Shown here one piece after another: positions 1 through 8,900 of a DNA stretch of 20,548 nucleotides (position 1 is its first letter; each line of letters starts with the position of its first letter). Position numbers and translations under genes: made by a program. The notes beneath the pieces were generated by a model. It had not been told where the DNA came from. It worked only from the letters and a program-made list of their open reading frames with translations, and did not search any database. Source of the DNA: DASYYE01 sp035946955 (lineage in GTDB: Bacteria > Actinomycetota > Actinomycetes > Streptosporangiales > Streptosporangiaceae); contig DASYYE010000542.1 in assembly GCA_035946955.1 (NCBI GenBank), positions 1-20,548 on the forward strand, given 5' to 3'.

Positions 1-315
1 CGTCCGGAGAACCTCGTGGCGCGCTACCACGGCGTCGAGCGCGTGCCGCAGCGCCCGGATGTCGAACGCGCCGGTGAGACGGGTTGCCGCGTGCAGGCCA
101 TGCAGGGCTCCTCCGGCCTGCCAGCGGTCAAGGAACCACAGGCGCTGCTGGGCATAGGACAGCTGGGCAGGCCCGCCGGACGCGCGGCGCGCGATGCCGG
201 GTTCTGCTGGCCTGCGGGCCGCGAGCAGTGCCTGCTCGACCATGGCCCGGCGTTCCGCCGGCAACCTGGCCAGCCGCTCGGCTAGGCCGTCCGTCCGGTA
301 CTGGGCGCTGGTCAC
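1..315 (-). CDS. NRPS condensation domain, N-terminal part (runs off window)
   Basis: This is the first 105 codons of a nonribosomal peptide synthetase; the gene continues beyond the window edge. A short linker of about 48 residues leads into condensation-domain core C1, read as LSYAQQRLWFLDRW (residues 52-65). The typical helix ALDAVVARHEVLRT follows (residues 92-105). The GTG start at 313-315 overlaps the TGA stop of the upstream A-PCP gene (GTGA, 312-315), so the two are probably translationally coupled. The condensation domain would accept the aminoacyl group held on the preceding PCP and join it to the next amino acid. The catalytic HHxxxDG motif lies outside the window, so activity cannot be judged. 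The family call is secure; the later domains are unknown. Confidence 0.88.
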   Translation of the reverse strand, partial: MTSAQYRTDGLAERLARLPAERRAMVEQALLAARRPAEPGIARRASGGPAQLSYAQQRLWFLDRWQAGGALHGLHAATRLTGAFDIRALRHALDAVVARHEVLRT

Positions 316-2210
316 GCCAGGTCCTGGCTGTCTACGAGCAGGGCCGTCCCGTCCTGCGGCGCGCTTTCGAGTGTGTCGAGCAGGCCGAGGACTGCTGGGT
401 CAGCCGACGCGGACACCGCATGGGCGGTGGCGACCGTGGCGAGGCCCGCGACCGTAGGGTTGCTGAAGACCGTCCGGAGTGCCAGATCGAGGCCGAGTGC
501 CTCGTTGACGCGGGCAAGTACCCGGTTCGCGAGCAGCGAGTCGCCGCCGACCTCGAAGAAGTCCTCCCCGGTTCCCACCCGTTCGCGTCCCAGCACGTCG
601 CACCAGATCTCGGCGATCATGACCTCGATGGGCGAGGATGGGTCGCCGTCGCAAGAACCCGGCGGCGGCGCGGCTTCACTGGGCTCAGGGAGCGCCGCGC
701 GGTCGATCTTGCCGCCTGGGGTCAGCGGCAAGGCAGCCACGATCATGATGGTCGACGGGACCATGTAATCGGGGAGCTTGCTTCGCAGGTACGTCCTTAT
801 CTCGGCGGGTCGCGGCGCGGATTGGGGCCGCGGTGCGCAGTAGGCCACCAGGCTCGCGCCGTGGGTGGTGACCACGGCACCGCCGAGTCCTGGGTGGCCG
901 AGGAGGGCGTTCTCCACGTCACCGAGGTCGACCCGGAACCCCCTGACCTTGACTTGCGAATCCCTGCGGCCCATGAACTCCAGGTCGCCTGCTGGTGTCA
1001 GGCGCCCGAGGTCACCGGTGAGGTACATGCGCCCACCCGGCTGCTCAGCGAACGGGCATGGCACGAACCGCTCTGCGGTGAGCGCGGCGTCGCCCAGGTA
1101 ACCACGGGCCAGGCCCGCGCCGCTGATGCACAACTCCCCCACCCCACCGGGAGTCACCGGCATCAGGTCGTCGCCGAGGATGTGCACCGCAGTCCCTGGC
1201 ATCGGGCGCCCTATCGGGATCTTCGCCAGCGCTGCGATCTCCGCCGGGTCCATGGACGACTCGTAGAGTGTCGCGGTGACCGTGGTCTCTGTGGGGCCGT
1301 AGGCGTAGACGAACCGTGGGCGGTGCGATACGAGCCGGGCCCAGGATGCGAGGCGGTCGACCGGGATGGTCTCACCTCCGGTGAGCAAGAACCGCAGCCA
1401 CGGCAGCGTGTCACCGTCCGGCACCAGCGTGTCGAGCAGTAGCTGAAGGTAGACAGGCGGGAGCATGACGCTGGTGACACCCTGCCTGACGCACTCGGCG
1501 ATCAGCTCCGGTGGCGATGCCCAGCTCGGATCGGTGTGGACGACCAGGGCCGCGCCGGACAGGAGCGCCGGATATATCTCGGCTGCCGCGGCGTCGAACC
1601 CGAGGGCGGTGAACTGGAGGACGCGGTCGTGCGGGGCGAACCGGAAGATCTCGGCCTTGGCCAGCATCCGGTCTCGCAGGGCCCGGTGGTCGACCATGAT
1701 GCCCTTGGGGACACCGGTGGACCCCGATGTGTAGATGACATAGGCCAGACTGGACGGATCGGCCCTGACACCGATGGGGTCGCGCGGGCAGGACGCGACG
1801 GCACGGTCGTCCAGGCAGACGACCGGTGCACCGGTGGACGGCAGTGAACGGGCCAGTGCGTGCTGGGTGAGGACGGCCCCTGGGCGTGCACTGTGCAGGA
1901 TCAGCTGGGCGCGTTCCTCGGGCAGTTTCTCTTCGACTGGCAGGTAGGCGCCGCCCGCTTTGAGGATGCCGAGCAGGCCGACGACCATGTCCAGTGACCG
2001 GGCGACCCGCAACGCCACCACGACATCCGTTCCCACCCCGTGCGCCCGCAGGTGCCACGCCAACTGGTTGGCCCGCTCGTCGAGCTCCCGGTAGGTCACC
2101 TGTTCGTGCCCGGCTACGACGGCCAGCGCGTCCGGCGTGCGCCTCGCCTGCGCGGCGACGAGGTCGGGGATACAGCCACGGCGGTTATTCATAGCGACGG
2201 TGTGGGACAC
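312..2210 (-). CDS. NRPS adenylation-PCP module
   Basis: This 632-residue protein activates an amino acid as its adenylate and loads it onto its own carrier domain. The adenylation domain spans residues 15-510: A2 LKAGGAYLP (83-91), A3 YTSGSTGVPKG (160-170), A5 YGPTET (304-309), A7 TGD (398-400), and A10 PLTPGGKID with catalytic Lys501. The PCP follows with FFEVGGDSLL, and Ser558 is the phosphopantetheine site. By alignment to GrsA from memory the specificity code is D-A-A-M-L-G-A-V-T-K. The Asp shows an alpha-amino substrate, but I cannot match the rest to a known residue; a halogenated tryptophan derivative is a guess from context. There is no condensation domain in front, so it could be a loading module, with the condensation domain starting the next gene. 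The GTG start has GAGGAG 8 nt upstream. It overlaps the flavin reductase gene by 26 nt. An ATG at 2190-2192 is the alternative start. Confidence 0.93.
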   Translation of the reverse strand: MSHTVAMNNRRGCIPDLVAAQARRTPDALAVVAGHEQVTYRELDERANQLAWHLRAHGVGTDVVVALRVARSLDMVVGLLGILKAGGAYLPVEEKLPEERAQLILHSARPGAVLTQHALARSLPSTGAPVVCLDDRAVASCPRDPIGVRADPSSLAYVIYTSGSTGVPKGIMVDHRALRDRMLAKAEIFRFAPHDRVLQFTALGFDAAAAEIYPALLSGAALVVHTDPSWASPPELIAECVRQGVTSVMLPPVYLQLLLDTLVPDGDTLPWLRFLLTGGETIPVDRLASWARLVSHRPRFVYAYGPTETTVTATLYESSMDPAEIAALAKIPIGRPMPGTAVHILGDDLMPVTPGGVGELCISGAGLARGYLGDAALTAERFVPCPFAEQPGGRMYLTGDLGRLTPAGDLEFMGRRDSQVKVRGFRVDLGDVENALLGHPGLGGAVVTTHGASLVAYCAPRPQSAPRPAEIRTYLRSKLPDYMVPSTIMIVAALPLTPGGKIDRAALPEPSEAAPPPGSCDGDPSSPIEVMIAEIWCDVLGRERVGTGEDFFEVGGDSLLANRVLARVNEALGLDLALRTVFSNPTVAGLATVATAHAVSASADPAVLGLLDTLESAPQDGTALLVDSQDLA

Positions 2211-2748
2211 GGGGCAGGCTCCTCAGTCTCGGGCGGCTCCGGCGCTGGGGCCAGGCCACGTACCGGCGCCGTCCATAGATCAGCGGGGGAAGGGGGGAGC
2301 GCAGGTCGACCGTGAGGACATCACCGATGACGATCGTGTGGTCCCCGGCCACGACGGTGCTGCGCACCCGGCACTCCGCGACCGAGTGCGCGTCATCGGG
2401 CAGGTAGGGCAATCGCGCCAGCGGCGTCGTGGACCAGCGCACCGACGCGAAGCGGCTGTCGAACTCACCGGCGAACGCCTGGGCCGCGAGGCGGCCGTCA
2501 CGGTGGATCATGTTGACCGCGAACATGCCAGCCGCCTGCAGCGCGCCGAGCGTGCGGCTCAGGTTGGTGATGCACACGAGCAGCAGGGGCGGGTCGAGGG
2601 ACACCGCACACAGTGACGAGCAGGTCAGGCCCACGGGCTGGCCGTCCACGCCGACCGAGGTCACGATCGCCACGCCACTGGGGTGACCGGCCATGAGTGC
2701 CCGGTACTCGGCGGCGCTCACCGCGCGAACGGTCTCCGCGTGGTCCAT
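2185..2748 (-). CDS. flavin reductase (partner of the halogenase)
   Basis: This 187-residue protein belongs to the HpaC/flavin_reductase-like family. It reduces FAD or FMN with NAD(P)H and supplies free reduced flavin. Visible features are the flavin-binding stretch PVGLTCSSLCAVSLDPPLLL (residues 38-57), FAVNMIHRDG, and the nicotinamide-binding GDHTIVIG typical of the family. The tail is unusually rich in Arg. The ATG at 2746-2748 was chosen because the family homology begins soon after it (AEYRALMAGHPSGVAIVTS). Longer in-frame extensions would lie inside the halogenase gene and look non-homologous. Only 4 nt separate it from the halogenase stop, the usual pairing for a two-component flavin-dependent halogenase. 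Confidence 0.92.
   Translation of the reverse strand: MDHAETVRAVSAAEYRALMAGHPSGVAIVTSVGVDGQPVGLTCSSLCAVSLDPPLLLVCITNLSRTLGALQAAGMFAVNMIHRDGRLAAQAFAGEFDSRFASVRWSTTPLARLPYLPDDAHSVAECRVRSTVVAGDHTIVIGDVLTVDLRSPLPPLIYGRRRYVAWPQRRSRPRLRSLPRVPHRRYE
2219..2224 (-). promoter_or_regulatory. RBS that decides the A-PCP start
   Basis: On the minus strand this reads GAGGAG. It sits 8 nt upstream of the GTG at 2208-2210 and inside the 3' end of the flavin reductase gene. It favours GTG over the in-frame ATG six codons later. Confidence 0.6.
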
Positions 2749-2752
2749 GTGG

Positions 2753-4336
2753 TCACCCGGCCGGTATGGCAACGGCTCCCCGGTCACCGTTGCCCTGTTG
2801 CAGGTGCGCGATATAGGAGTACTGGCTTGGCAGCTTCTCGATGAACTGGCGGGCGGCCCTGCTGATCCTGGCGAACTCCTGGTTCGCCGCGGTGGCATCC
2901 AGCAGGTCGAGGACTGGCCGGTGCCGGACAGGGACACCGCCCATGCCCAGCAGCAGAGCCACGTACGAGTACGGCTCGAAGCCGTGGTAGTCCGCGTTGA
3001 TGCTCTCCGCGTCGGGGAGCTTCACCTGCCACAGGCGCAGCCTGTCGGACAGTTCGCCGGGCAGGTCGCGCTGCTTGGTCGCCTTCCAGTACGCGTTGTC
3101 GGTGCGTGCCGCCGTGTAGTAGTGGAATGCGAGGAACTCGCAGATGCCGTCGATGCACCGTCCCACGACGTGGTTGTAGTGGTCGATGAGACGGGGGTCG
3201 AGGTCGCGGGCGGGGAAGTGCTTCACCAACTGCTCGATGCCGTGCTGGATGAAGAAGATGCCGGTGGACTCCAGCGGTTCGACGAAACCGCTGGCGAGCC
3301 CAATCGCCACGCAGTTGCCGACCCAGGAGCGGCGGCTGCGGCCGATACGCATCCGGATGTGGTTGGCCTCCAGGTCCTCGGCCCCGGGCCCGGCTGCGGT
3401 GCGCAGTGCCCGCTCCGCCTCCTCCGGCGTGGTGAAGTCACTGGCGTACACGTATCCCATGCCGTTGCGGCCATAGAGCGGGATGGTCCACATCCAGCCG
3501 GCGTCCATCGCGCGGGCAGTGGTGTAGGGCGCGATCCCCTGCTTCTCGATGTCCACCGGGACGCGCAGGGCGACGGCACGGTCGTTCGGGAGGAAGTCGC
3601 GATAGGAGATGAAGGGCTCCTCGAGCGCCTGGTTGAGCAGCAGCCCACGGAACCCAGTGCAGTCGACGTACAGGTCGCCTTCGAGTGTCCCGTGCTCCTG
3701 CGTCACCAGACCCGTGATGCCGCTCTCGTCGCGCTCGACGTGCACGACCTTGTCGACCACGCGCCGTACACCGCGCCCCGTTGCCAGCATCATGAGGTAG
3801 GTGGCGAGCAGGCTGGCGTCGAAGTGGTACGCGTACGGGTACTGCGTGTGGTGGTCGTCGGTGAGCGTGGTCCGCTGGGTGGGCTTCAGCGAGTCACCGC
3901 GTGGGTCGAACAGTTCGCCGTCGAGAGTGTGCGGTGAGCGCATCGCGTCGCACATCTGGGCCAGCACGAAGCAGTCCCGGTCGAACCGCTGGGACGGCTG
4001 GCACTTCAGCCACCACTCCGCCAGCGGGAATCCCCCGACCAGGCTGGGCCGCTCGAAGGGGTGGTAGAAGTCGTGACCGGGGGCACGCCAGTCACGGAAC
4101 CGGATGCCCAGCTTGTAGGTCGCGTTGCAGGCGGGCATCCACTCGTGCTCACGCAGACCGATATAGCGGAAGAAGTGCCTGATCGTGCTGAAGGTCGCCT
4201 CGCCGACACCGATCGTGGCGATGGCGTCCGACTCGACCAGGGTGACGTCCACCTGAGTGCCGAGGCTCGCCTGCAGGTACGCCGCTGTCATCCAGCCCGC
4301 GGTCCCGCCACCGGCAATGACGACTCGCTTAGTCAT
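2753..4336 (-). CDS. flavin-dependent tryptophan halogenase (PyrH-like)
   Basis: This 527-residue enzyme uses FADH2, O2 and chloride to chlorinate the indole ring of tryptophan. It has the FAD motif GGGTAGWM (residues 9-16), the halogenase signature WMWTIP (281-286), the catalytic lysine that delivers HOCl (Lys75 in ATYKLGIRF) and the PLESTG motif (354-359), whose Glu356 corresponds to PrnA Glu346. Several stretches (GVGEATFSTIRHFF, FYHPFER, LEANHIRMRIGR, FFIQHGIEQLVKHFP) recall the tryptophan 5-halogenase PyrH more than the 7-halogenases PrnA and RebH. C5 chlorination is therefore my best guess, from memory and not from a search. The length is normal and no key residue is missing. The ATG has GGAGGG 4 nt upstream and overlaps the small upstream gene by 8 nt. 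A flavin reductase follows directly. Confidence 0.96.
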   Translation of the reverse strand: MTKRVVIAGGGTAGWMTAAYLQASLGTQVDVTLVESDAIATIGVGEATFSTIRHFFRYIGLREHEWMPACNATYKLGIRFRDWRAPGHDFYHPFERPSLVGGFPLAEWWLKCQPSQRFDRDCFVLAQMCDAMRSPHTLDGELFDPRGDSLKPTQRTTLTDDHHTQYPYAYHFDASLLATYLMMLATGRGVRRVVDKVVHVERDESGITGLVTQEHGTLEGDLYVDCTGFRGLLLNQALEEPFISYRDFLPNDRAVALRVPVDIEKQGIAPYTTARAMDAGWMWTIPLYGRNGMGYVYASDFTTPEEAERALRTAAGPGAEDLEANHIRMRIGRSRRSWVGNCVAIGLASGFVEPLESTGIFFIQHGIEQLVKHFPARDLDPRLIDHYNHVVGRCIDGICEFLAFHYYTAARTDNAYWKATKQRDLPGELSDRLRLWQVKLPDAESINADYHGFEPYSYVALLLGMGGVPVRHRPVLDLLDATAANQEFARISRAARQFIEKLPSQYSYIAHLQQGNGDRGAVAIPAG

Positions 4337-4577
4337 GAAGTCCCTCCGGAATCGCGAAACTCAGCTCCGCGTGGCAGAAACGCACCCATTCCTCGTCCAC
4401 GGCGTCGAAGAGGACGCCCTGGTCCGCTGCGACGGGGTTGGTGACGACGGTCAGGTCGTCCCATACGTAGACGACGGTGTCGTCGCTGAGCGCTGGCGCG
4501 CCCGGTGCTGTGCTCTCCACCCAGCCCGGAAACCGGCGTAGCTCAGCGAGCTGGTATGCCTTGCAGTACTCCCTCAT
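4329..4577 (-). CDS. small acidic protein of unknown function, coupled to halogenase
   Basis: I do not recognise this 82-residue protein. It is acidic and rich in Trp, Phe and Val. It has FPGW near residues 16-19, a strand-like core LSDDTVVYVWDDLTVVTNPV (30-49), and an FDAVDEEWVRFCHAEL segment. There is no signal peptide or membrane segment. The ATG has GGAGGA with a good spacing (about 7 nt), and the gene ends 8 nt inside the start of the halogenase, so it is almost certainly translated and probably belongs to the pathway. It is not an MbtH protein: the conserved WP and Trp pattern of that family is absent. It could be a small accessory or binding protein for the halogenase or an NRPS domain, but nothing in the sequence proves this. 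Confidence 0.8.
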   Translation of the reverse strand: MREYCKAYQLAELRRFPGWVESTAPGAPALSDDTVVYVWDDLTVVTNPVAADQGVLFDAVDEEWVRFCHAELSFAIPEGLHD

Positions 4578-4603
4578 CCCTTGTCCTCCGTCCTAAGCCT
4601 TCG

Positions 4604-4618
4604 GCCAGGCGGCCTGGC
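4604..4618 (-). repeat. hairpin in the only intergenic gap of the operon
   Basis: GCCAGG (4604-4609) and CCTGGC (4613-4618) form a perfect 6-bp stem with a 3-nt loop. It starts 7 nt after the MFS stop and lies upstream of the RBS of the small gene. There is no T-run on the minus strand, so it is a weak terminator at best. An RNA-processing or attenuation role between the upstream and downstream halves of the operon is possible. Confidence 0.4.
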
Positions 4619-4624
4619 AACCGC

Positions 4625-5944
4625 TCACACCGTGACCTGCTCCTGCTCCTGTGTGCTCATCTCCGCCTCCACGTTGCGCAGCCGCGGGTTCGCGTAGCTC
4701 GTCAGCACGATCACGAGGTACCAGGCACCAAGCGCCAGCAGCAGCAGTGCGATGCCCCGGTTGTGCCCGGTGCCGATCAGCCGGCCGACACTGCCAGCGA
4801 GCGCACCCGACGGCGTGAGCAATGGACTGAGTGCCTTCACCAGCGGCCCGGCCAGCAGGTACGACAGCGGCAGCGTGGACCAGGCGACGAAGCGGTTGAG
4901 TGCCACCACCCGCGCCTGCATGGCTGCTGGCACGTGGGTCAGGATGATCGCGTTCGTGCACCCACGGACGAACTGGATGCTGAAGAGCAGCATGAAGATG
5001 CCGGCCCCGACCACATAGGCGTTCGGGCGCAAGCTGATGACGAGCAGCCCGATCGACTGGGCGACACCGAACACCACGACTCCGGTCACCTTGCGCTGCG
5101 GGCCACCCCATGCCGCCATGACGGCCCCGCCCAGCAGCATCGCGAGACCGCCGACCGAGAAGATGGCACCGAGCACGGCGGCTGACCCGAAGCCGAGTAC
5201 CAGTGGCGTGATCGCGATCTGTGTCATCCCGACCCCGAAGCTGGTGGCCGCGCCGACCAGGAACAGGTACAGCAGCCCCCGGTACTCCAGGACGTAGCGC
5301 CAGCCGGCCACCGTGTCCTGCCACAGGGAGCGGGCGCCAGCGTCGTCGGCGACTTGCCTCACCGGAGGTGTCACGACAGTGAGCACGGTGAGGAAGCCGA
5401 AGGCGTACGTCGCGAAGTCGACGGTCAGCACGCCGGCCAGCCCGATGGTCACGACCAGCACACCGGCGACAAGCGGCGGCGCGACCATGGAGAAGTTCTC
5501 GCCCACCTGCACCAGGCCACTGGCTCGGCCCATCTGGTCCTTGGGGACGAGTTGGCCGACCGAGGCGTAGTAGGCCGGGTCACGGAATGCGCCGGACACC
5601 GCGATGACCGTGACCCCAGCGTAGATGTGCCACAGCTGCAGTTGCCCGGTGTGCTGGAGGACGGCCAGCGCCACCACCACCAGCCCGGACAGCGCATTGC
5701 ATGACAGCATGACGTGGCGCCTGTCCCACCGGTCGGCGAGCGCTCCGGCGAACGGGGACAGCAAGATGGCGGGTATCCGGGTGAAGACCGCCACCAAGGC
5801 GAACTCGGTGATCGACCCGGTGTGTCTGTAGACGAAGACGCCAAGCGCGAACCCGCTGAGGTCGGTGCCGACGGCGGATACGAGCTGGCCCAGCCAGAGG
5901 GTCAGGAACACCTTCTTCGGATTGCTCACCCGCAGGTGCCTCAT
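4625..5944 (-). CDS. MFS exporter
   Basis: This 439-residue major facilitator superfamily protein resembles the EntS/MFS_3 type of drug and siderophore exporters. About twelve hydrophobic segments are visible, beginning with VFLTLWLGQLVSAVG. The MFS signature loop between helices 2 and 3 reads GALADRWDRRHVML (residues 67-80). The C-terminus is a short polar, Gln-rich tail. Its ATG overlaps the TGA of the FkbH-PCP-E gene (ATGA, 5941-5944). Placed inside the biosynthetic operon, it most likely exports the finished product and gives self-resistance. A longer reading of the same frame to 6526 was rejected because the added part runs inside the preceding gene and does not look like protein of this family. 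Confidence 0.92.
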   Translation of the reverse strand: MRHLRVSNPKKVFLTLWLGQLVSAVGTDLSGFALGVFVYRHTGSITEFALVAVFTRIPAILLSPFAGALADRWDRRHVMLSCNALSGLVVVALAVLQHTGQLQLWHIYAGVTVIAVSGAFRDPAYYASVGQLVPKDQMGRASGLVQVGENFSMVAPPLVAGVLVVTIGLAGVLTVDFATYAFGFLTVLTVVTPPVRQVADDAGARSLWQDTVAGWRYVLEYRGLLYLFLVGAATSFGVGMTQIAITPLVLGFGSAAVLGAIFSVGGLAMLLGGAVMAAWGGPQRKVTGVVVFGVAQSIGLLVISLRPNAYVVGAGIFMLLFSIQFVRGCTNAIILTHVPAAMQARVVALNRFVAWSTLPLSYLLAGPLVKALSPLLTPSGALAGSVGRLIGTGHNRGIALLLLALGAWYLVIVLTSYANPRLRNVEAEMSTQEQEQVTV

Positions 5945-8900
5945 GGTTGCTGTCCTTCGCTGTTGGGGGCCCCGCGGTCCATGCCGGACGCGCTCCCGCC
6001 AGCGGCCAGCTCGCGCAGTGCGCGGACCCAGCCATCGAGGAGATCGCCGACCGTCGCGGGGTCGTACTGCGTCGTGCGGTAGTAGATGTCGAGCCTTACC
6101 TGGTCGCCCAGCACGATCGTGTCGAACTGCAGGACGTACGGCGTGGCAGCACCGCTGTCCATGTCGTCGCCGGGGCCTTCGACCACCGGCCCTAGCAAGG
6201 CACCGTGGGTGCCGCTGCGACCGAACCGCCCGGCGTATGAGAACAGGGCGTCGGCCGCTGGCAACGTGCGCAGGCGCCGCCGCACCTCGGCGTCCTGGCT
6301 CAGGTACCGCAGCAGGTTGTCGCCCGCACCGTGGGGACCGGAGGAGTGGCGCAGTTGGCGGTCCACATCGGCGACGGCTGCGTGGGCGGGCAAGGACCCG
6401 TCCACCTCGAACACGGCAGGCACGTTCATGCTCAGCCAGCCGACGGTGCCGGACACGTCGCTGTCCAGCAGGGCGTCGCGGCCGTGGTTGACCACATCGA
6501 TGAGGTGACGCGCCTGCCCTGTCCACCTGCCGAGCGTGAGCAGCACCCCGGTCAGCAGGAGGATGTCGAGGGACACATGGTGGACGTTGACCGCCTGCCG
6601 TGTCAGTGCCTGGGTCTGCGCCGCGTCGAGGTAAGTGCCATCGTGATGGGTGAACGCGGTCCGGCTGCTGATGGCGGTCTCGTTGTCAACTGGGAGCGGC
6701 TCGACGTGCTGACGCCGCTGCGACAGCCACTCACCCAGCTCCTCGCTGACCGCCGGGGTCTGCGCGTACTCGTACAGCCGCCGGGACCAGGCCAGGATGG
6801 AGGCGCCCGAGCCGTCAGAGACGACCGCGGAGCCGCTGCGTGCCGCCTGGTACGCCGCCTGGAGGTCGTCGAGGACGATCCGCCATGAGACACCGTCGAT
6901 GGCCAGGTGGTGAAAGACCACGAACAGCACCGACGGGCCCGGAGGGTCCACGGTGAAGAGCGCGAACCTGGCCAGCACGCCGTCCGGGAGGCTCATGCCC
7001 CGCTGCAGCTCCGCTTCGTGCCTGGCCGTCCTCGCGGCCCGTTCCTCAGCGCTGAGCCCACGCAGGTCTACGTGGGTGAATGGGGCCGTCTCCGGCGGTC
7101 CCGCGTCGACCTGGCACCAGCCGTCGTCACTGGCTGCGAAGTGCATCCGCAGTGCCGGGTGACGGGCCACGACCGCGGCGGCTGCCTGCTCCAGCGCGTC
7201 TGCATCGACATCAGGCGGCACCTGGAAGCGCAGCGACTGGTTGAAGTGGCTGGGTCGCGGCAGGTTGAGCCCGAAGAACCAGGCGTGGCCCGGCAGCAGC
7301 GGAGCTGACCGCACCACCTCAGTCCTGGTGTCGACGGTGACGGCGGACGTTGCCACAGCGGCCAGCTCAGCGACTGTCTGGTGCCGGAACACCTGGGGCA
7401 GGGTGAACCGCAGCCCTGCCTGGCTCGCGTCGGCGATCAGTGCCACGGCCATCATCGAGTCGCCGCCGACGTTGAAGAAGTTGGTGTCCACGTCGGCGAC
7501 CGGGCGCTGCAACCGCTCGGCGAACAGCCGGGCGAGCAGCCGTTCGGCATCGGTGCGGGGTGGTCTCCCGTCTCCGGGTTGCCCGGCCCTGGCCTCAGGC
7601 CTGTCGGCGCCCGCCACCGGACGCAGCCGTGAGTTCACTGCGTGGAGGATCTGGGCGGCGCTGGTGAACTGCCCGGTCGTGGTGGCGAGCGCAGTCGGGG
7701 GGCGCCACGGCGGCGCCGCGGCGGCGCGCAGCTGCTGACTGGGCGGCGTCGCTGACGGGCGCTGGTCCAGGCTGGCCAGGCCCACCTCCACCACCGGGGG
7801 ACCGTCCTGGGCAAGCGCGGCTGGGTGCAGGCGCGTGAGGAACTCACGGAACGCGCCGTTGCGCGGCGTGGGCCGGTACGTGAACGTCAGCGCCGTGCAG
7901 CCACGGGCCCGCGCCAACTCGCGCAGGGCCGCCAGCACCTGGGCCTCGACGCCCTTGCCGAGCACCGGGCACGTCAGCACCCACAGGTCAACGGCGAGCG
8001 CCTGGCCGGAAGGATGCATCACGGCGAGGCCTGCCAGCCCATAGTCACCAAACCGGTCCCGGACGCTGATGCCACGGCACAGGCCGGGGTCTGAGGCGAT
8101 GCACCCGGCAAGCCGCTCGGGCTCCCACACCTCGCCGTCCATGTGGAACTCGCTCACGGTCCGCGTGAGGTCTGACGCAACCTGCGTGTCACCGGCCCGG
8201 AGCGGTTCGCACACCACCTCCAAGCCCAGGTGCTCGAGAAAGCTGTCCAGAGTGAGCGAGGGCTGCCCGGCTGCCACCGCCTCGGCATGGGATGCGCGTC
8301 CCATGCCTGGCGGAGCCTGGTCCACGGCCCCGGTGCGGTTGAGCGACGCCACCCACTGCTCTGGCGCTGGTGGGAGCAGGAGCAGTGTCACCGCAGGGCA
8401 CTCGCGGCGCACCGCCTCGATAGCTGGTGCGTCGGTGGAGAGGAAGGTCACCCGGCGGTCCGGCCCAGCCAGGTCGGCGACAGCCTTGCCCACATCCACC
8501 GCGCGGTCCGTACCCTCCGGCCGCCACACCGCAAACGGCGCCATGTCAGCGAGCCCGGCCCGGACGTCCTCGGTGGCGCCACAGACCGCGACGGTCGCGC
8601 CAAGGCGGTGCGTCTCGGCGAGGTAATGCCCGAGGTGAGTGAAAGCACTGGCGGTCCCGCGGCCCTCGACCGCATGCTCGGCACGGCTGTGCACCAGGGC
8701 GGCCCCGTCGATCAGCAGCAGTGGCGGCGCGGGCTGACGCCACAGGACGATGGCCCGCGCTATCCGCTGCCCGAGATGGTCGAAATACTCCTCGGAGAAC
8801 GGGATCTGTGCTGTCATCTGCAGCGCGGGCCGGTAGGCCTGGGGGCTGCCGAGCGAACGCACCAGCATGTCCGCGTCCACCACGCTCAGACCCGGCTCGC

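Noticed and set aside
84..1442. Long plus-strand frame of 452 codons
   Set aside because: It lies antisense to the NRPS genes and reads as Arg/Gly/His-rich sequence without any domain, a normal shadow in high-GC DNA.
2693..3937. Plus-strand frame of 414 codons
   Set aside because: It is antisense to the halogenase, which has all family motifs; the plus frame shows none.
4329..4577. MbtH-like protein, expected near NRPS genes
   Set aside because: The size fits but the conserved MbtH tryptophan/proline pattern is absent.
5945..6526. N-terminal extension of the MFS gene in the same frame
   Set aside because: It overlaps the 3' end of the FkbH-PCP-E gene, is Arg-rich and has no family features; the ATGA junction at 5941-5944 gives a clean start.
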